The notes: a model not told the origin generated them from the letters alone. A stretch of DNA of 64,000 bases from Janibacter sp. HTCC2649 (GCF_000152705.1 NZ_CH672413.1:3937046-4001045); one strand, 5' to 3'. Positions 20,973-30,663 are shown, counted from the first letter of the stretch. A program made the numbers and translations.

Positions 20973-21545
20973 TCAGGCGTCGAACAGGGTCGGCGGGTCG
21001 GGCTCGCGCGCGCCCTCGATGACGAGCATCCGCAGCTTCGTCTGGGCGCCACCCGGTGCGGAGAAACCGCCCGGCTTGCCGCCCGCCGCCAGAACGCGGT
21101 GGCACGGCACGACGATCGGGAACGGGTTGCGGCCCAGCGCCTGACCCACGGCCTGTGCCGCGCCGGGGTCGCCCAGCAGGCGCGCGACCTCGCCATAGGT
21201 CACGGTCGAACCCGGCTCGATCGCCCGGGCGAGCTCGTAGACCCGGTGGTGGAAGTCGGACACGCCGCCCCAGTCGAGGGCCACGTCTGCGAGGTCGTCC
21301 CGGGCGCCGTCCATCAGGGCGCGCATCCGGGTGATCGCCTCGGCCACAGCGGGCGGCGGCTCCTGTTCGCTGGCTGCCGGTCGGTCACGAGACATCTGGT
21401 CGCGGACCGCCTCGGCGCTCGCACCGGGCAGCAGCACCCGAGCGATGCCGCGTTCGGTCCAGGCCACGGCGCACGTGCCGATCGCGGTGGCGAACAGCGC
21501 GAACCCCTCGGACATGCCGCCCATCATCGACCCGACCACCGACAT
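20973..21545 (-). CDS. ogt: Methylated-DNA--protein-cysteine methyltransferase
   Basis: This DNA-repair protein removes alkyl groups from O6-alkylguanine by transferring them irreversibly to its own cysteine. The diagnostic PCHRV motif (acceptor Cys near residue 151) sits in NPFPIVVPCHRVLAAGG, and the HTH segment GSTVTYGEVARLLGDPGAAQAVGQA precedes it. The length of 190 residues fits Ogt rather than Ada. An internal ATG at 21515 is an alternative start. The gene's upstream side is occupied by IS110 element DNA, which may have displaced or supplied its promoter. Confidence 0.93.
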   Translation of the reverse strand: MSVVGSMMGGMSEGFALFATAIGTCAVAWTERGIARVLLPGASAEAVRDQMSRDRPAASEQEPPPAVAEAITRMRALMDGARDDLADVALDWGGVSDFHHRVYELARAIEPGSTVTYGEVARLLGDPGAAQAVGQALGRNPFPIVVPCHRVLAAGGKPGGFSAPGGAQTKLRMLVIEGAREPDPPTLFDA

Positions 21546-21593
21546 TTAGCGTTGGGGTAGGTTCGCGGGCGGCCGAACCACCGACCGGGACAC

Positions 21594-21773
21594 GTGGTGA
21601 TCCCTGAGCGCTGAGTGGTCGTCCGCGAGCCGGTGTCTGGTCGATGCGGTGTCCCTGTTCGGGAACTTGGAGCCAGCCGGTTGGCGTGGACTCCTGCTTA
21701 GAGAATGTCTGGGCCGCGGCCGCGAGGGTCAGTCACCTGATGGATCAGGATCCGACTGACAGGAGCGGTGACG
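21594..21773 (+). other. Non-coding left end of the second IS110 (bridge RNA candidate)
   Basis: IS110-group elements encode their bridge RNA in the non-coding end upstream of the transposase. This 180-base stretch has the right position and size. A clear stem lies at its 3' side: GTCAGTC (21728-21734) with GACTGAC (21754-21760), with an inner CCTGA/TCAGG pairing. The guide loops are not identified. Confidence 0.4.
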
Positions 21774-23168
21774 ATGGTATTGACATTGGGTATCGACGTG
21801 GCCTGCAGGGCTGCGCATCAAGCGACACTCGTACGCGATGGCGCGACCGTGTGGCGGGGCAGAAAGTTCTGGACCCGGCCCGCGGATCTTGATCGGTTGT
21901 GGGCCGATCTGGACCTTTGTGACCCGGGCGATTTGACGGTCGTTGTTGAGCCCACCCGCAATGCGTGGATCGTGGTCGCGGAATGGTTCCGGCGTCGCGG
22001 AGCCCGGGTGGTGATGGTCCCGACGACGCAGTCGGCGGACCTGCGGAAGTACTACTCCAAGCACACCAAGAACGACCGGATCGACTCTGAACTGCTCGCC
22101 AGGTTGCCGATGCTGCACCCCGAAGGCTTGCGTGAGTATTCCGGCCAGGGACCAGCCGACGCGCTACGGCGGCTGGTCAAGCAGCGCTCGACGATGGTCA
22201 AGCGCCGCACTGCGGTCTACTCCCGGCTCGACGCTCTGGTCGAGCTCCTGGGCCCTGCCTGGTACGAGGTGCTCGGGTCGAACTATGGCATCGCTGCGCT
22301 CGAGTTCCTGGCCCGCTATGCCGACCCGAACGCGGTGATCCGGCTCGGTCAGGCACGGCTGGCCAGGTTCCTGATCGCTCGTTCGCGCGGTGCGTGGCGT
22401 CAGGATCACGCAGCAGGACTGGTCGTGGCAGCCAAAGACACCCTCGCCCTGTGGGGACCTGCCGGGATGGACTTTGCCGAGCTCGCCGACGACATCGGCC
22501 ACGAGGCCGAGCAAGCCTTGTTCCTGACCCGTCAGATCAAGCAGATCGACGAGCGGGTCGCGAACCTCTACGCCGAAGCCGACCCCCAGGGCATCGTGGC
22601 CTCCGCCCCCGGAGTGGGCCCGGTGATCAGCGCCGTCATCGCCGGCCGGATCGGCGACCCGCACCGGTTCACTTCGCTGGCCGCGATCCGCGCCTACACC
22701 GGGCTGGTCCCCAAAGTCAGCCAGTCCGGGGTCCGCAAGGTCGAGTCCTCAATCACCAAAGCCGGCGACCCCCTGCTGCGCGAAATGTTGTTCACCGCCG
22801 CCGACCAAGCCCGCAAGATCGACCCGCAGATCGCCGCGAAATACCAGCGACTGATGGTCGGCGACCGCCACCATGACTCCGCGATCTGCCACCTGGCCAC
22901 CCAACTGCTCACCCGCATCGCGACCTGCATGCGCACCGGCCAGCCCTACGCCCTACGCGACGTCGACGGCACCCCCATCACCGAAGCCGAGGGCCGAGCC
23001 ATCGTCAAAGAGCGATACCAGATCCCTGCGCGGCACCGCGACAACCTCCGCCACAAGCAGATGCGCGACCGCCGCAAGCAGGCGGCGAGCCCGGAGTCAC
23101 AGAAGTCGCAAAGCGCTCCAACATCCGGGCCCGCCAACACCAAGCCTACGAGCCGCCAAGTGGCTTGA
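21774..23168 (+). CDS. IS110-family transposase, second type
   Basis: From ATG 21774, eight bases after AGGAG, the protein has 464 residues. The DEDD domain shows LGIDVACRAAHQ near residue 5, VVEPTRNAW near 60 and KNDRIDSELLARL near 98. The C-terminal Transposase_20 domain shows SAPGVGPVISAVIAGRIGD near 280 and SQSGVRKVESSITKAGDPLLRE near 320, with the serine nucleophile region. The tail is basic and repetitive. Sequence and length differ from the IS110 transposase at 134-1345, so the two elements represent separate arrivals. The frame is intact. Confidence 0.93.
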   Translation: MVLTLGIDVACRAAHQATLVRDGATVWRGRKFWTRPADLDRLWADLDLCDPGDLTVVVEPTRNAWIVVAEWFRRRGARVVMVPTTQSADLRKYYSKHTKNDRIDSELLARLPMLHPEGLREYSGQGPADALRRLVKQRSTMVKRRTAVYSRLDALVELLGPAWYEVLGSNYGIAALEFLARYADPNAVIRLGQARLARFLIARSRGAWRQDHAAGLVVAAKDTLALWGPAGMDFAELADDIGHEAEQALFLTRQIKQIDERVANLYAEADPQGIVASAPGVGPVISAVIAGRIGDPHRFTSLAAIRAYTGLVPKVSQSGVRKVESSITKAGDPLLREMLFTAADQARKIDPQIAAKYQRLMVGDRHHDSAICHLATQLLTRIATCMRTGQPYALRDVDGTPITEAEGRAIVKERYQIPARHRDNLRHKQMRDRRKQAASPESQKSQSAPTSGPANTKPTSRQVA

Positions 23169-23250
23169 CTCTGGTTAGGAACTCAGGCACCCGTGGCGGC
23201 AGGCCCGGGACACCCAAATGACCGGATGGTGGGATGTGGCGTCTCACACG

Positions 23251-23285
23251 TTGACACAGCATGAGACGAGCGGGAGAGTCGTCCT
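23251..23285 (+). promoter_or_regulatory. Promoter of the ilvBNC leader transcript
   Basis: A perfect -35 TTGACA (23251-23256), 17-base spacer and GAGAGT (23274-23279) are followed by six bases and the GTG of the leader peptide. The transcript would therefore begin at the leader peptide start codon. Confidence 0.65.
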
Positions 23286-23330
23286 GTGACCCGCTTCCTC
23301 GTACTTCTCTCGGCGCCCGGCCCCTCCTGA
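23286..23330 (+). CDS. ilvB leader peptide (attenuation)
   Basis: A 14-codon ORF encodes MTRFLVLLSAPGPS, with four consecutive branched-chain codons Leu-Val-Leu-Leu (23298-23309). It sits directly behind a consensus promoter and in front of a terminator hairpin, the classic arrangement of ribosome-mediated attenuation. The known actinobacterial ilvB leader peptides have the same size and a similar hydrophobic run. When charged Leu/Val tRNA is short, a ribosome stalled on these codons would cover the 5' arm of the first hairpin. The ORF was found by reading, is too short for automatic gene calling, and deserves annotation as the regulatory start of ilvBNC. Confidence 0.7.
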   Translation: MTRFLVLLSAPGPS

Positions 23331-23391
23331 CAGGTCCGGCCAGGCGCCTCCCTCCATCGTCCCCCAGTACGTGGGACGGGAGGGTTTTTTT
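23312..23391 (+). terminator. ilvBNC attenuator: pause hairpin plus intrinsic terminator
   Basis: A first hairpin pairs GGCGCC-C-GGCC (23312-23322) with GGCC-A-GGCGCC (23338-23348), its loop holding the leader stop codon. The second pairs CCCTCC-AT-CGTCCC (23350-23363) with GGGACG-GGAGGG (23373-23384) followed by seven T residues (23385-23391), a textbook intrinsic terminator. The antiterminator pairing was not resolved. Confidence 0.8.
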
Positions 23392-23492
23392 GTGTCACGC
23401 ACAGCACGACCAGCACCAACAGCAAGAACAGCACGACCAGCACGGAAGCAACACCCCCGACTCAAAGATTCCGACTCAAAGATGGTGACGAC

Positions 23493-25382
23493 GTGAGCGA
23501 GACCCAGGCAGCGCCCACCCCGGCGCGGCTCGCCGAACAGGCCCGAGCCAAGGCGCCCCTCGAGGTGACCGGAGCCCAGAGCCTCGTACTCTCCCTCGAG
23601 TCCCTCGACGTCGACACCGTCTTCGGTATCCCCGGAGGCGCGATCCTCCCGGCCTACGACCCGCTGCTCGACTCGGTCAAGGTGCGCCACATCCTCGTGC
23701 GCCACGAGCAGGGTGCCGGCCACGCCGCTGAGGGCTACGCGGCCGCGACCGGCAAGGTCGGCGTCTGCATGGCGACCTCTGGCCCCGGAGCCACGAACCT
23801 CGTCACGGCCCTGGCCGACGCCCACATGGACTCGGTCCCGATCGTGGCCATCACCGGTCAGGTCGCGAGTGCGTCGATCGGCACGGATGCGTTCCAGGAA
23901 GCCGATATTCGCGGCATCACGATGCCGATCACGAAGCACAACTACCTCGTGACGGACGCGTCCCAGATCCCGCGCGTGCTCGCCGAGGCCTTCCACATCG
24001 CCCTGACCGGTCGCCCCGGCCCCGTGCTCGTCGACATCAGCAAGGACGCCCTCCAGGCGAAGACCACGTTCGCGTGGCCGCCGCGGATCGACCTGCCCGG
24101 CTACCACCCGGTGACGCGCCCGCACGCCAAGCAGATCCGTGAGGCGTCCAAGCTCATCGCCGCGGCGCAGCGCCCCGTCCTCTACGTCGGCGGCGGTGTC
24201 ATCCGCGCCGACGCCAGCGAGGAGCTGCGCCAGTTCGTCGAGCTCACCAAGATCCCCGTCGTCACGACGCTCATGGCTCGCGGCGCCCTGCCTGACAGCC
24301 ACGAGCTGCACCTCGGGATGCCGGGCATGCACGGCTCGGTGGCCGCGGTCACCGCCCTGCAGAAGTCGGACCTGCTCATCACCCTGGGTGCCCGCTTCGA
24401 CGACCGGGTCACCGGCCAGCTGTCGTCGTTCGCCCCCGAGGCCAAGGTCATCCACGCCGACATCGACCCGGCCGAGATCTCCAAGAACCGTCAGGCCGAC
24501 GTGCCCATCGTCGGCTCGTGCAAGGACGTCCTCGTCGACCTCATCGCCTCGGTCGACGCCGACATCGATGCCGGTCGTGGCGGCGACTACGCGGCGTGGC
24601 GCGAGCGGACCCAGGGCTGGAAGCGCGACTTCCCGCTCGGGTACGCCGAGTCCGAGGCCGGCACCCTCGCCCCGCAGTACGTCATCGAGCGCCTCAGCGC
24701 GATCGCGGGACCGGAGTCCATCTACGTCGCCGGTGTCGGCCAGCACCAGATGTGGGCCGCCCAGTTCGTGCAGTACGAACGTCCTCGTGCGTGGCTCAAC
24801 TCCGGTGGTCTCGGAACCATGGGGTATGCCGTGCCTGCCGCCATGGGTGCCCAGGTCGGCGAGCCCGAGCGCACCGTGTGGGCCATCGATGGCGACGGCT
24901 GTTTCCAGATGACGAACCAGGAGCTTGCGACCTGCGTCATCAACAACATCCCGATCAAGGTCGCTGTCATCAACAACAGCAGCCTCGGCATGGTGCGCCA
25001 GTGGCAGTCGCTCTTCTACGACAAGCGCTACTCCAACACGGACCTGCACACCTCGGCCGATGGCCAGCGGATCCCCGACTTCGTCAAGCTCGCCGACGCC
25101 TACGGCTGCGCCGGACTGCGCTGCGAGCGTCCTGAGGACGTCGACGAGACGATCCGTCAGGCGATGGCGATCAACGACCGCCCCGTTGTCGTCGACTTCG
25201 TCGTCCACCGCGACGCCATGGTGTGGCCGATGGTTGCCGCCGGCGTGAGCAACGACATGATTCAGGTGGCCAAGGACACGGCGCCGCAATGGGATCGCGA
25301 GGAGTCGGAGGCTGTCTCGCAGCCCCTCGACGCTGACCACAGCGGCGACGATGACGCCCCGACCGAAGGTGAGGACAAGTGA
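23493..25382 (+). CDS. ilvB: Acetolactate synthase large (catalytic) subunit
   Basis: The 629-residue ThDP enzyme condenses pyruvate with pyruvate or 2-oxobutyrate, the first common step of Val/Leu/Ile synthesis. Evidence: the substrate/cofactor Glu in [14 protein letters not shown] near residue 72, the FAD region [12 protein letters not shown], and the ThDP motif [15 protein letters not shown] near 470. The N-terminal extension of about 20 residues is normal in actinobacteria. The GTG start lies about 100 bases after the attenuator. It overlaps or abuts ilvN, forming ilvBNC. The TAT codon in MGYAVP coincides with a GTATGCCG site (24824). Confidence 0.96.
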   Translation: MSETQAAPTPARLAEQARAKAPLEVTGAQSLVLSLESLDVDTVFGIPGGAILPAYDPLLDSVKVRHILVRHEQGAGHAAEGYAAATGKVGVCMATSGPGATNLVTALADAHMDSVPIVAITGQVASASIGTDAFQEADIRGITMPITKHNYLVTDASQIPRVLAEAFHIALTGRPGPVLVDISKDALQAKTTFAWPPRIDLPGYHPVTRPHAKQIREASKLIAAAQRPVLYVGGGVIRADASEELRQFVELTKIPVVTTLMARGALPDSHELHLGMPGMHGSVAAVTALQKSDLLITLGARFDDRVTGQLSSFAPEAKVIHADIDPAEISKNRQADVPIVGSCKDVLVDLIASVDADIDAGRGGDYAAWRERTQGWKRDFPLGYAESEAGTLAPQYVIERLSAIAGPESIYVAGVGQHQMWAAQFVQYERPRAWLNSGGLGTMGYAVPAAMGAQVGEPERTVWAIDGDGCFQMTNQELATCVINNIPIKVAVINNSSLGMVRQWQSLFYDKRYSNTDLHTSADGQRIPDFVKLADAYGCAGLRCERPEDVDETIRQAMAINDRPVVVDFVVHRDAMVWPMVAAGVSNDMIQVAKDTAPQWDREESEAVSQPLDADHSGDDDAPTEGEDK

Positions 25383-25894
25383 TGTCGCAGCACACCCTGT
25401 CGGTGCTCGTCGAGAACAAGCCGGGCGTCCTGGCCCGCATCGCCGGGCTGTTCGCCCGACGCGGCTTCAACATCCACTCACTCGCCGTGGGCGAGACGGA
25501 GCACAACGACATCTCACGCATCACCGTCGTCGTCGACGTCGACGAGCTCCCGCTCGAGCAGGTGACCAAGCAGCTCAACAAGCTCGTCGAGGTCCTCAAG
25601 GTCGTCGAGCTCGACGCCAACTCCGCGGTCCAGCGGCAGGTGATGCTCATCAAGGTTCGAGCCGACGCGGCGACGCGCAGCCAGGTCCTCGAGCTCGTCC
25701 ACCTCTTCCGGGCCAAGGTTGTCGACGTCGCCACCGAGTCCGTGACGATCGAGGCCACCGGCCATGGCGAGAAGCTCACCGCCCTGCTCGGCGTCCTCGA
25801 GCCCTACGGCGTGCGCGAGCTCGTCCAGTCGGGCATCGTCGCCATCGGGCGCGGCCCCCGTTCCATCACGGACCGCGCCCTGCGCGGAGCCTGA
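25382..25894 (+). CDS. ilvN: Acetolactate synthase small (regulatory) subunit
   Basis: IlvN activates the large subunit and confers feedback inhibition by valine through its ACT domain. The 170-residue protein starts SQHTLSVLVENKPGVLARIAGLF (ACT beta1-alpha1, seen here with the NKPGVLARIAGLFARRGFNI consensus in pieces), and the C-terminal half has RSQVLELVHLFRAKVVDV and GPRSITDRALRG. ATG 25382 overlaps the ilvB stop by one base (TGATG); GTG 25379 is an alternative. The tight coupling supports equal synthesis of both subunits. Confidence 0.95.
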   Translation: MSQHTLSVLVENKPGVLARIAGLFARRGFNIHSLAVGETEHNDISRITVVVDVDELPLEQVTKQLNKLVEVLKVVELDANSAVQRQVMLIKVRADAATRSQVLELVHLFRAKVVDVATESVTIEATGHGEKLTALLGVLEPYGVRELVQSGIVAIGRGPRSITDRALRGA

Positions 25895-26989
<1,095 letters not shown>

Positions 26990-27000
26990 CCCCAGCACAA

Positions 27001-27069
27001 CCCGTCGAGAGAAGAGAACACGCTGCGTGGGCCCGGGCCCGCACGGCGTGTTCTCTCCTTTCGACCGGG
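27001..27069 (+). terminator. Long hairpin after ilvC (GGGCCCGGGCCC-apex family)
   Basis: Arms containing GTCGAGAGAAGAGAACACGC and its near-complement meet at GGGCCCGGGCCC. The arms have only one or two mismatches. The sequence is a clear relative of the hairpin after gatB (10828-10895), with compensating changes in the arms. Confidence 0.7.
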
Positions 27070-27095
27070 CGTGAGCTGGGCCACGGGTTCGTCCC

Positions 27096-27107
27096 TAGAG
27101 TGTGCGC
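27096..27107 (+). promoter_or_regulatory. Leaderless promoter -10 of the DedA-like gene
   Basis: TAGAGT (27096-27101), six bases, GTG 27108. This spacing decides between two in-frame GTG codons (27102 and 27108). Confidence 0.5.
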
Positions 27108-27629
27108 GTGCGTGATCTCGTCGATGGCTGGCCCGTGTGGGCGGTGTTCGGCGCGTTCTTCGTCATCGCCATGCTCCGGTCCAACGCGACCTACTGGGCC
27201 GGGCGCGGACTGCGGGCCGGGGGAGCGCGCACCGGCATCGCCCGGCACCTCGACCGTCCCGCAGTGATCCGCACGGAGGCGTTCGTCGACCGCTGGGGAG
27301 CCCCGGTCGTGGCCCTGAGCTTCCTGACCGTCGGTGTGCAGACCCTCATCAACGCTGCGGCCGGCGCACTGCGCATGCCGTTGTCGCGCTACGTCCCAGC
27401 CACGGTCGTGGGGTCGCTCCTGTGGGCCACGCTCTACACGTCGGCCGGGGTTGCTCTCTGGGAGGCGATCACCGGGGGAGCGTGGTGGTGGCTGCTCGTC
27501 CTCGTCGCCGTCGCGGCGCTCGTCCTCGCGGCCACGCGGTGGCTCACTCGCGTGGCGTCGCCTCATGCAGATTCGGCGCCACCCGGTCCGACACGATCCG
27601 GTCCGACACGATCCGGTCCGACACCATGA
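27108..27629 (+). CDS. DedA/VTT-domain-like membrane protein
   Basis: The product of about 173 residues has three to four hydrophobic segments, near residues 8-24, 62-85, 100-122 and 127-150. The region RHLDRPAVIRTEAFVDRWG followed by GAPVVALSFLTVGVQTLINAAAGALRMPLSRYVPA (read in two parts) matches the DedA/VTT pattern of a membrane-re-entrant loop with a conserved R and G-x-x-x-M-P. DedA proteins are flippases or transporters of polyprenyl or phospholipid carriers. The extreme C terminus is the repeat RSGPTRSGPTP, encoded by a 15-base tandem repeat shared antisense with the neighbouring gene. Confidence 0.65.
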   Translation: MRDLVDGWPVWAVFGAFFVIAMLRSNATYWAGRGLRAGGARTGIARHLDRPAVIRTEAFVDRWGAPVVALSFLTVGVQTLINAAAGALRMPLSRYVPATVVGSLLWATLYTSAGVALWEAITGGAWWWLLVLVAVAALVLAATRWLTRVASPHADSAPPGPTRSGPTRSGPTP

Positions 27630-28080
27630 CCGTCGTGCTGAGGACCTGACCGCCACGGGTGAAGGTGACCTTGACCGGCATACCCGGTCGGGTTCGTGAG
27701 AACCAGAACGTCGTCACGTCCTCGGCGTCGGTGACGACGTAGCGGACGCACTCCTCGAGCCCCACGGGCAGCGACACGGTCTCGTTGTCGATGACGGTCG
27801 CGGACGCAGGGAACGACGCATGCTTCTGGAGGTCGAGCCAGGCCACGTGCGAGCCGGCCACCTCGCCGATCACTGTGCCGTCGGCCTCGCAGTCGGCCCG
27901 CTCATGGAGCGCGCCCACGTCGTCGGCCGCAGCGAAACGGCTCAGCCGGTGCCGCACGCCGTCACCGTCCTCGACGCGCACGACGACGGTGCGCCCGGAC
28001 GGGCAGCCCTCGCGAATCTCGCTGGTGGAGAACGGAGTTGGTGCTGTGTCCGGACCCAGGATGTGGTCGCCGGTGCTCAT
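27544..28080 (-). CDS. Hypothetical protein overlapping the DedA-like gene
   Basis: This 178-residue soluble protein has no recognised domain. It is acidic and beta-rich, with YVVTDAEDVTTFWFSRTRPGMPVKVTF in its C-terminal third (read in two parts), and ends in a VSDRI-VSDRI-VSDRV repeat. Its start overlaps the stop of the NmrA-like gene (ATGA), so the two form an operon. Its 3' end overlaps the convergent DedA-like gene by 86 bases. Codon use and the clean operon overlap support a real gene. Confidence 0.6.
   Translation of the reverse strand: MSTGDHILGPDTAPTPFSTSEIREGCPSGRTVVVRVEDGDGVRHRLSRFAAADDVGALHERADCEADGTVIGEVAGSHVAWLDLQKHASFPASATVIDNETVSLPVGLEECVRYVVTDAEDVTTFWFSRTRPGMPVKVTFTRGGQVLSTTVMVSDRIVSDRIVSDRVAPNLHEATPRE
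27583..27627. repeat. 15-bp tandem repeat (three units) coding on both strands
   Basis: CCGGTCCGACACGAT is present at 27583-27597 and 27598-27612, with a variant ending CCAT at 27613-27627. It lies where two convergent genes overlap and encodes RSGPT repeats on plus and VSDRI repeats on minus. As 15 is a multiple of three, copy-number change would keep both frames open. Confidence 0.85.
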
Positions 28081-28859
28081 GTGGGCGAGTGGAATCGGCG
28101 CGGCATGGGTGTCGGCTGGTCGCCCAGCCAGTCCTCGAAGGTTCGCCCACCGATCTCGGCCTCGGGCCCGGGCAGGATGCCGCCTTCGGCGAATCCGCGC
28201 ATGACGGGCAGGACCGGAGGGATGCGCAGGATGCGTGGCGTCGTGCGGCCGTCGTGTTTGGCGAGCCGCTCGGCCAGGTCGTCAGCGGTGTATGCCGTGG
28301 GGCCGGCCAGGTCCGTGGCCCAGCGGAAGGCGCTTGGCGCCGGTCCGGTGGCATGGTCGGCGAGTCGCTGGGCGACCCAGTCGATGTCGACCGGCTGGAT
28401 CCGCATGTGGCCGATCGAGAAGGTCACCGGACCGACACGACCGGCGGTGCCGAAGAAGGCAGCGAGGGAGTGGAACTGGGTGGCCCGGACGACCGTCGCC
28501 GGGACGCCTGCCTGCTCGAGTGCCTGCTCGGCATCGACCTTGGCGCGGTAGTAGGCGTAGGGGACCCGGTCGGAGCCCACGATCGAGATCGACACGACGT
28601 GAGCGGTTGACCCGAGGCGCCGCAGCGAGTCCCCGATCCGGCGCGCGCCCGCGACCTCGACGGACTGGGGCTTGCTCTGGGAGGTGGCCGCGTGAATGAC
28701 GGCGTCGGCACCGTCGAGCACGGCGTCGAGGCCGTCGCCGGTCGACAGGTCCACCCCGCTGCGGCGGCTGGCGGGCACCGCCGCGTGGCCCCGGGACATG
28801 AGCTCACGAACGACCCGACCGCCCAGGTCGCCAGATCCACCGGTCACGACGATGCGCAT
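28077..28859 (-). CDS. NmrA-like NAD(P)-binding oxidoreductase
   Basis: The 260-residue protein is an atypical SDR of the NmrA/NAD(P)H-binding type. It has the N-terminal motif VVTGGSGDLGGRVV (residues 4-17), the segment DAVIHAAT near 72, and YYRAKVDAEQALEQAG near 125 with the Tyr-x-x-x-Lys spacing. Members act as redox sensors or quinone/aldehyde reductases. The start is ATG 28859; an upstream open extension has no supporting motif. The gene leads a two-gene operon with the hypothetical protein at 27544 and is divergent from serA. Confidence 0.8.
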   Translation of the reverse strand: MRIVVTGGSGDLGGRVVRELMSRGHAAVPASRRSGVDLSTGDGLDAVLDGADAVIHAATSQSKPQSVEVAGARRIGDSLRRLGSTAHVVSISIVGSDRVPYAYYRAKVDAEQALEQAGVPATVVRATQFHSLAAFFGTAGRVGPVTFSIGHMRIQPVDIDWVAQRLADHATGPAPSAFRWATDLAGPTAYTADDLAERLAKHDGRTTPRILRIPPVLPVMRGFAEGGILPGPEAEIGGRTFEDWLGDQPTPMPRRFHSPT

Positions 28860-29012
28860 GCAGCCATCCTCGCGCGAGTCCCACCCTGTGCGCCTGCGAA
28901 AGGTGCCGAAATCTCCGCCGATGTGCCGCACCCGGCGGCAGTGTCCGGCTCTGCGTCCGGCTCTGTGTCGTGTCACATGGCGGGCGCCATATCCACATGC
29001 TGAACGCGGCTC

Positions 29013-29018
29013 TAGACT
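29013..29018 (+). promoter_or_regulatory. Probable -10 box of serA
   Basis: TAGACT lies about 58 bases before the serA GTG, leaving room for a short leader with GAGGA as RBS. This contrasts with the leaderless genes nearby. Confidence 0.4.
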
Positions 29019-29076
29019 CGCGCCACTGCACAGCGACGTGCGGACCCGTCCACGATCACCCCTTGTGAGGACCGCA

Positions 29077-30663
29077 GTGACCAAGCCCGTCGTGCTCATC
29101 GCCGAGGAACTCTCCCCAGCCACGATCGACGCCCTCGGGCCGGACTTCGAGATCCGCACGATCGATGGCTCCGACCGGTCCCAGCTCCTGCCCGCGCTGG
29201 CCGACGTCGACGCTGTGCTCATCCGCTCGGCGACTCAGATGGACGCCGAGGCCATCGCGGCCGCCAAGAACCTCAAGGTCATCGCTCGCGCCGGAGTGGG
29301 ACTCGACAACGTCGACGTCCCCGCCGCGACGCAGGCCGGCGTCATGGTCGTCAACGCCCCGACCTCCAACATCACCAGCGCTGCCGAGCTCGCCGTCGGC
29401 CTCCTCCTCGCCACTGCGCGCAACATCGCGCCCGCCAACCAGGCCCTCAAGGCTGGCGCGTGGAAGCGCAGCAAGTACGGCGGCGTCGAGCTCCTCGACA
29501 AGAAGGTCGGCGTCGTCGGCTTCGGCCGCATCGGCCAGCTCGTCGCCGAGCGCCTCAAGGGTTTCGGCATGGAGATCCTCGCGTACGACCCCTACGTCTC
29601 CGCGGCGAAGGCCGGCCAGCTGGGTGCTCGCCTCGTGTCCCTCGACGAGCTCCTCGCCGAGTCCGACTTCATCACCGTGCACCTCCCCAAGTCGCCCGAG
29701 ACCCTCGGTCTGCTCGGCAAGGAGGCCTTCGCCAAGGTCAAGCCGTCGGTGCGCATCATCAACGCCGCTCGCGGGGGCATCGTCGACGAGCAGGCGCTTG
29801 CCGACGCGCTGCGTGACGGTCTCGTCGCAGGCGCAGGCATCGACGTCTTCGCGATCGAGCCGACGACCGAGAGCCCGCTCTTCGAGTTCGAGTCGGTCGT
29901 CGTGACGCCCCACCTCGGTGCGTCCACCGACGAGGCGCAGGAGAAGGCCGGCGTTGCCGTCGCCAAGTCCGTGCGCCTCGCTCTCGGTGGCGACCTCGTG
30001 CCCGACGCGGTCAACGTCGCCGGTGGCGTCGTCGCCGAAGAGGTCCGCCCCGGCATCGACCTCGTCGAGAAGCTCGGCCGCATCTTCACGGGCGTTGCGG
30101 GATCCGTCCCGGTCCAGCTCGACATCGACGTCCGCGGTGAGATCACCGAGCACGACGTGTCGGTCTGGGAGCTCGCCGCCCTCAAGGGCGTCTTCACCGA
30201 CGTCACCGAGGACGCCGTGACCTACGTCAATGCGCCCCTGCTCGCCAAGGAGCGTGGCTGCGAGGTCCGCCTGCTCACCGACGCCGTCTCCGAGGAGTTC
30301 CGCAATGTCACGACGCTGCGTGGGACGCTCGCCGAGGGCACGACCGTCTCCGTCGCCGGCACGTTGACCGGACCCAAGATGGTCCAGAAGCTCATCGGCG
30401 TCAACGGCTTCGACCTCGAGGTCGCGATCAGCGACCACATGGCGTTCTTCTCCTACACGGACCGCCCGGGCGTCGTTGGCGTCATCGGCGCTCTCCTCGG
30501 CGCTGCCGACGTCAACATTGGCGGCATGCAGGTCGCCCGCGACGACGCTGCGGGCACCGCCCTGGTGGCCCTCACCGTCGACAACAAGATCCCCGCCGAC
30601 GTCGTGGCCGCCATCGCTTCCGAGCTTTCGGCGGACGTTCGTGTCGTGGACCTGGTGGAGTGA
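29077..30663 (+). CDS. serA: D-3-phosphoglycerate dehydrogenase (long form)
   Basis: SerA oxidises 3-phosphoglycerate at the start of serine synthesis. The 528-residue length and order are those of the mycobacterial-type enzyme: substrate domain with RAGVGLDNVDV near residue 75, the NAD motif VGVVGFGRIGQ near 146, catalytic Arg, Glu and His in NAARGGIVDE, and PHLGAST near 280, then the intervening ASB domain and the C-terminal ACT domain (SYTDRPGVVGVIGALLG near 455) that mediates serine feedback. GTG 29077 follows GAGGA; GTG 29065 is an alternative. A motif hairpin follows. Confidence 0.95.
   Translation: MTKPVVLIAEELSPATIDALGPDFEIRTIDGSDRSQLLPALADVDAVLIRSATQMDAEAIAAAKNLKVIARAGVGLDNVDVPAATQAGVMVVNAPTSNITSAAELAVGLLLATARNIAPANQALKAGAWKRSKYGGVELLDKKVGVVGFGRIGQLVAERLKGFGMEILAYDPYVSAAKAGQLGARLVSLDELLAESDFITVHLPKSPETLGLLGKEAFAKVKPSVRIINAARGGIVDEQALADALRDGLVAGAGIDVFAIEPTTESPLFEFESVVVTPHLGASTDEAQEKAGVAVAKSVRLALGGDLVPDAVNVAGGVVAEEVRPGIDLVEKLGRIFTGVAGSVPVQLDIDVRGEITEHDVSVWELAALKGVFTDVTEDAVTYVNAPLLAKERGCEVRLLTDAVSEEFRNVTTLRGTLAEGTTVSVAGTLTGPKMVQKLIGVNGFDLEVAISDHMAFFSYTDRPGVVGVIGALLGAADVNIGGMQVARDDAAGTALVALTVDNKIPADVVAAIASELSADVRVVDLVE

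Larger units (their letters stand above)
21585..23213 (+). mobile_element. Second IS110-family element, tentative limits
   Basis: One transposase gene is flanked by about 190 non-coding bases on its left and 45 on its right. The limits are proposed from CCGGGACAC repeated at 21585-21593 and 23205-23213; a nine-base match is weak evidence in GC-rich DNA. The length near 1.6 kb is normal for IS110. It lies between the ogt start and the ilvB leader region, and the inferred right end is only about 40 bases from the ilv -35 box. Confidence 0.45.

Noticed and set aside
28860-29222. Upstream extension of the NmrA-like gene
   Set aside because: It crosses the divergent serA promoter and lacks protein-like content. 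ATG 28859 starts right at the nucleotide-binding motif.
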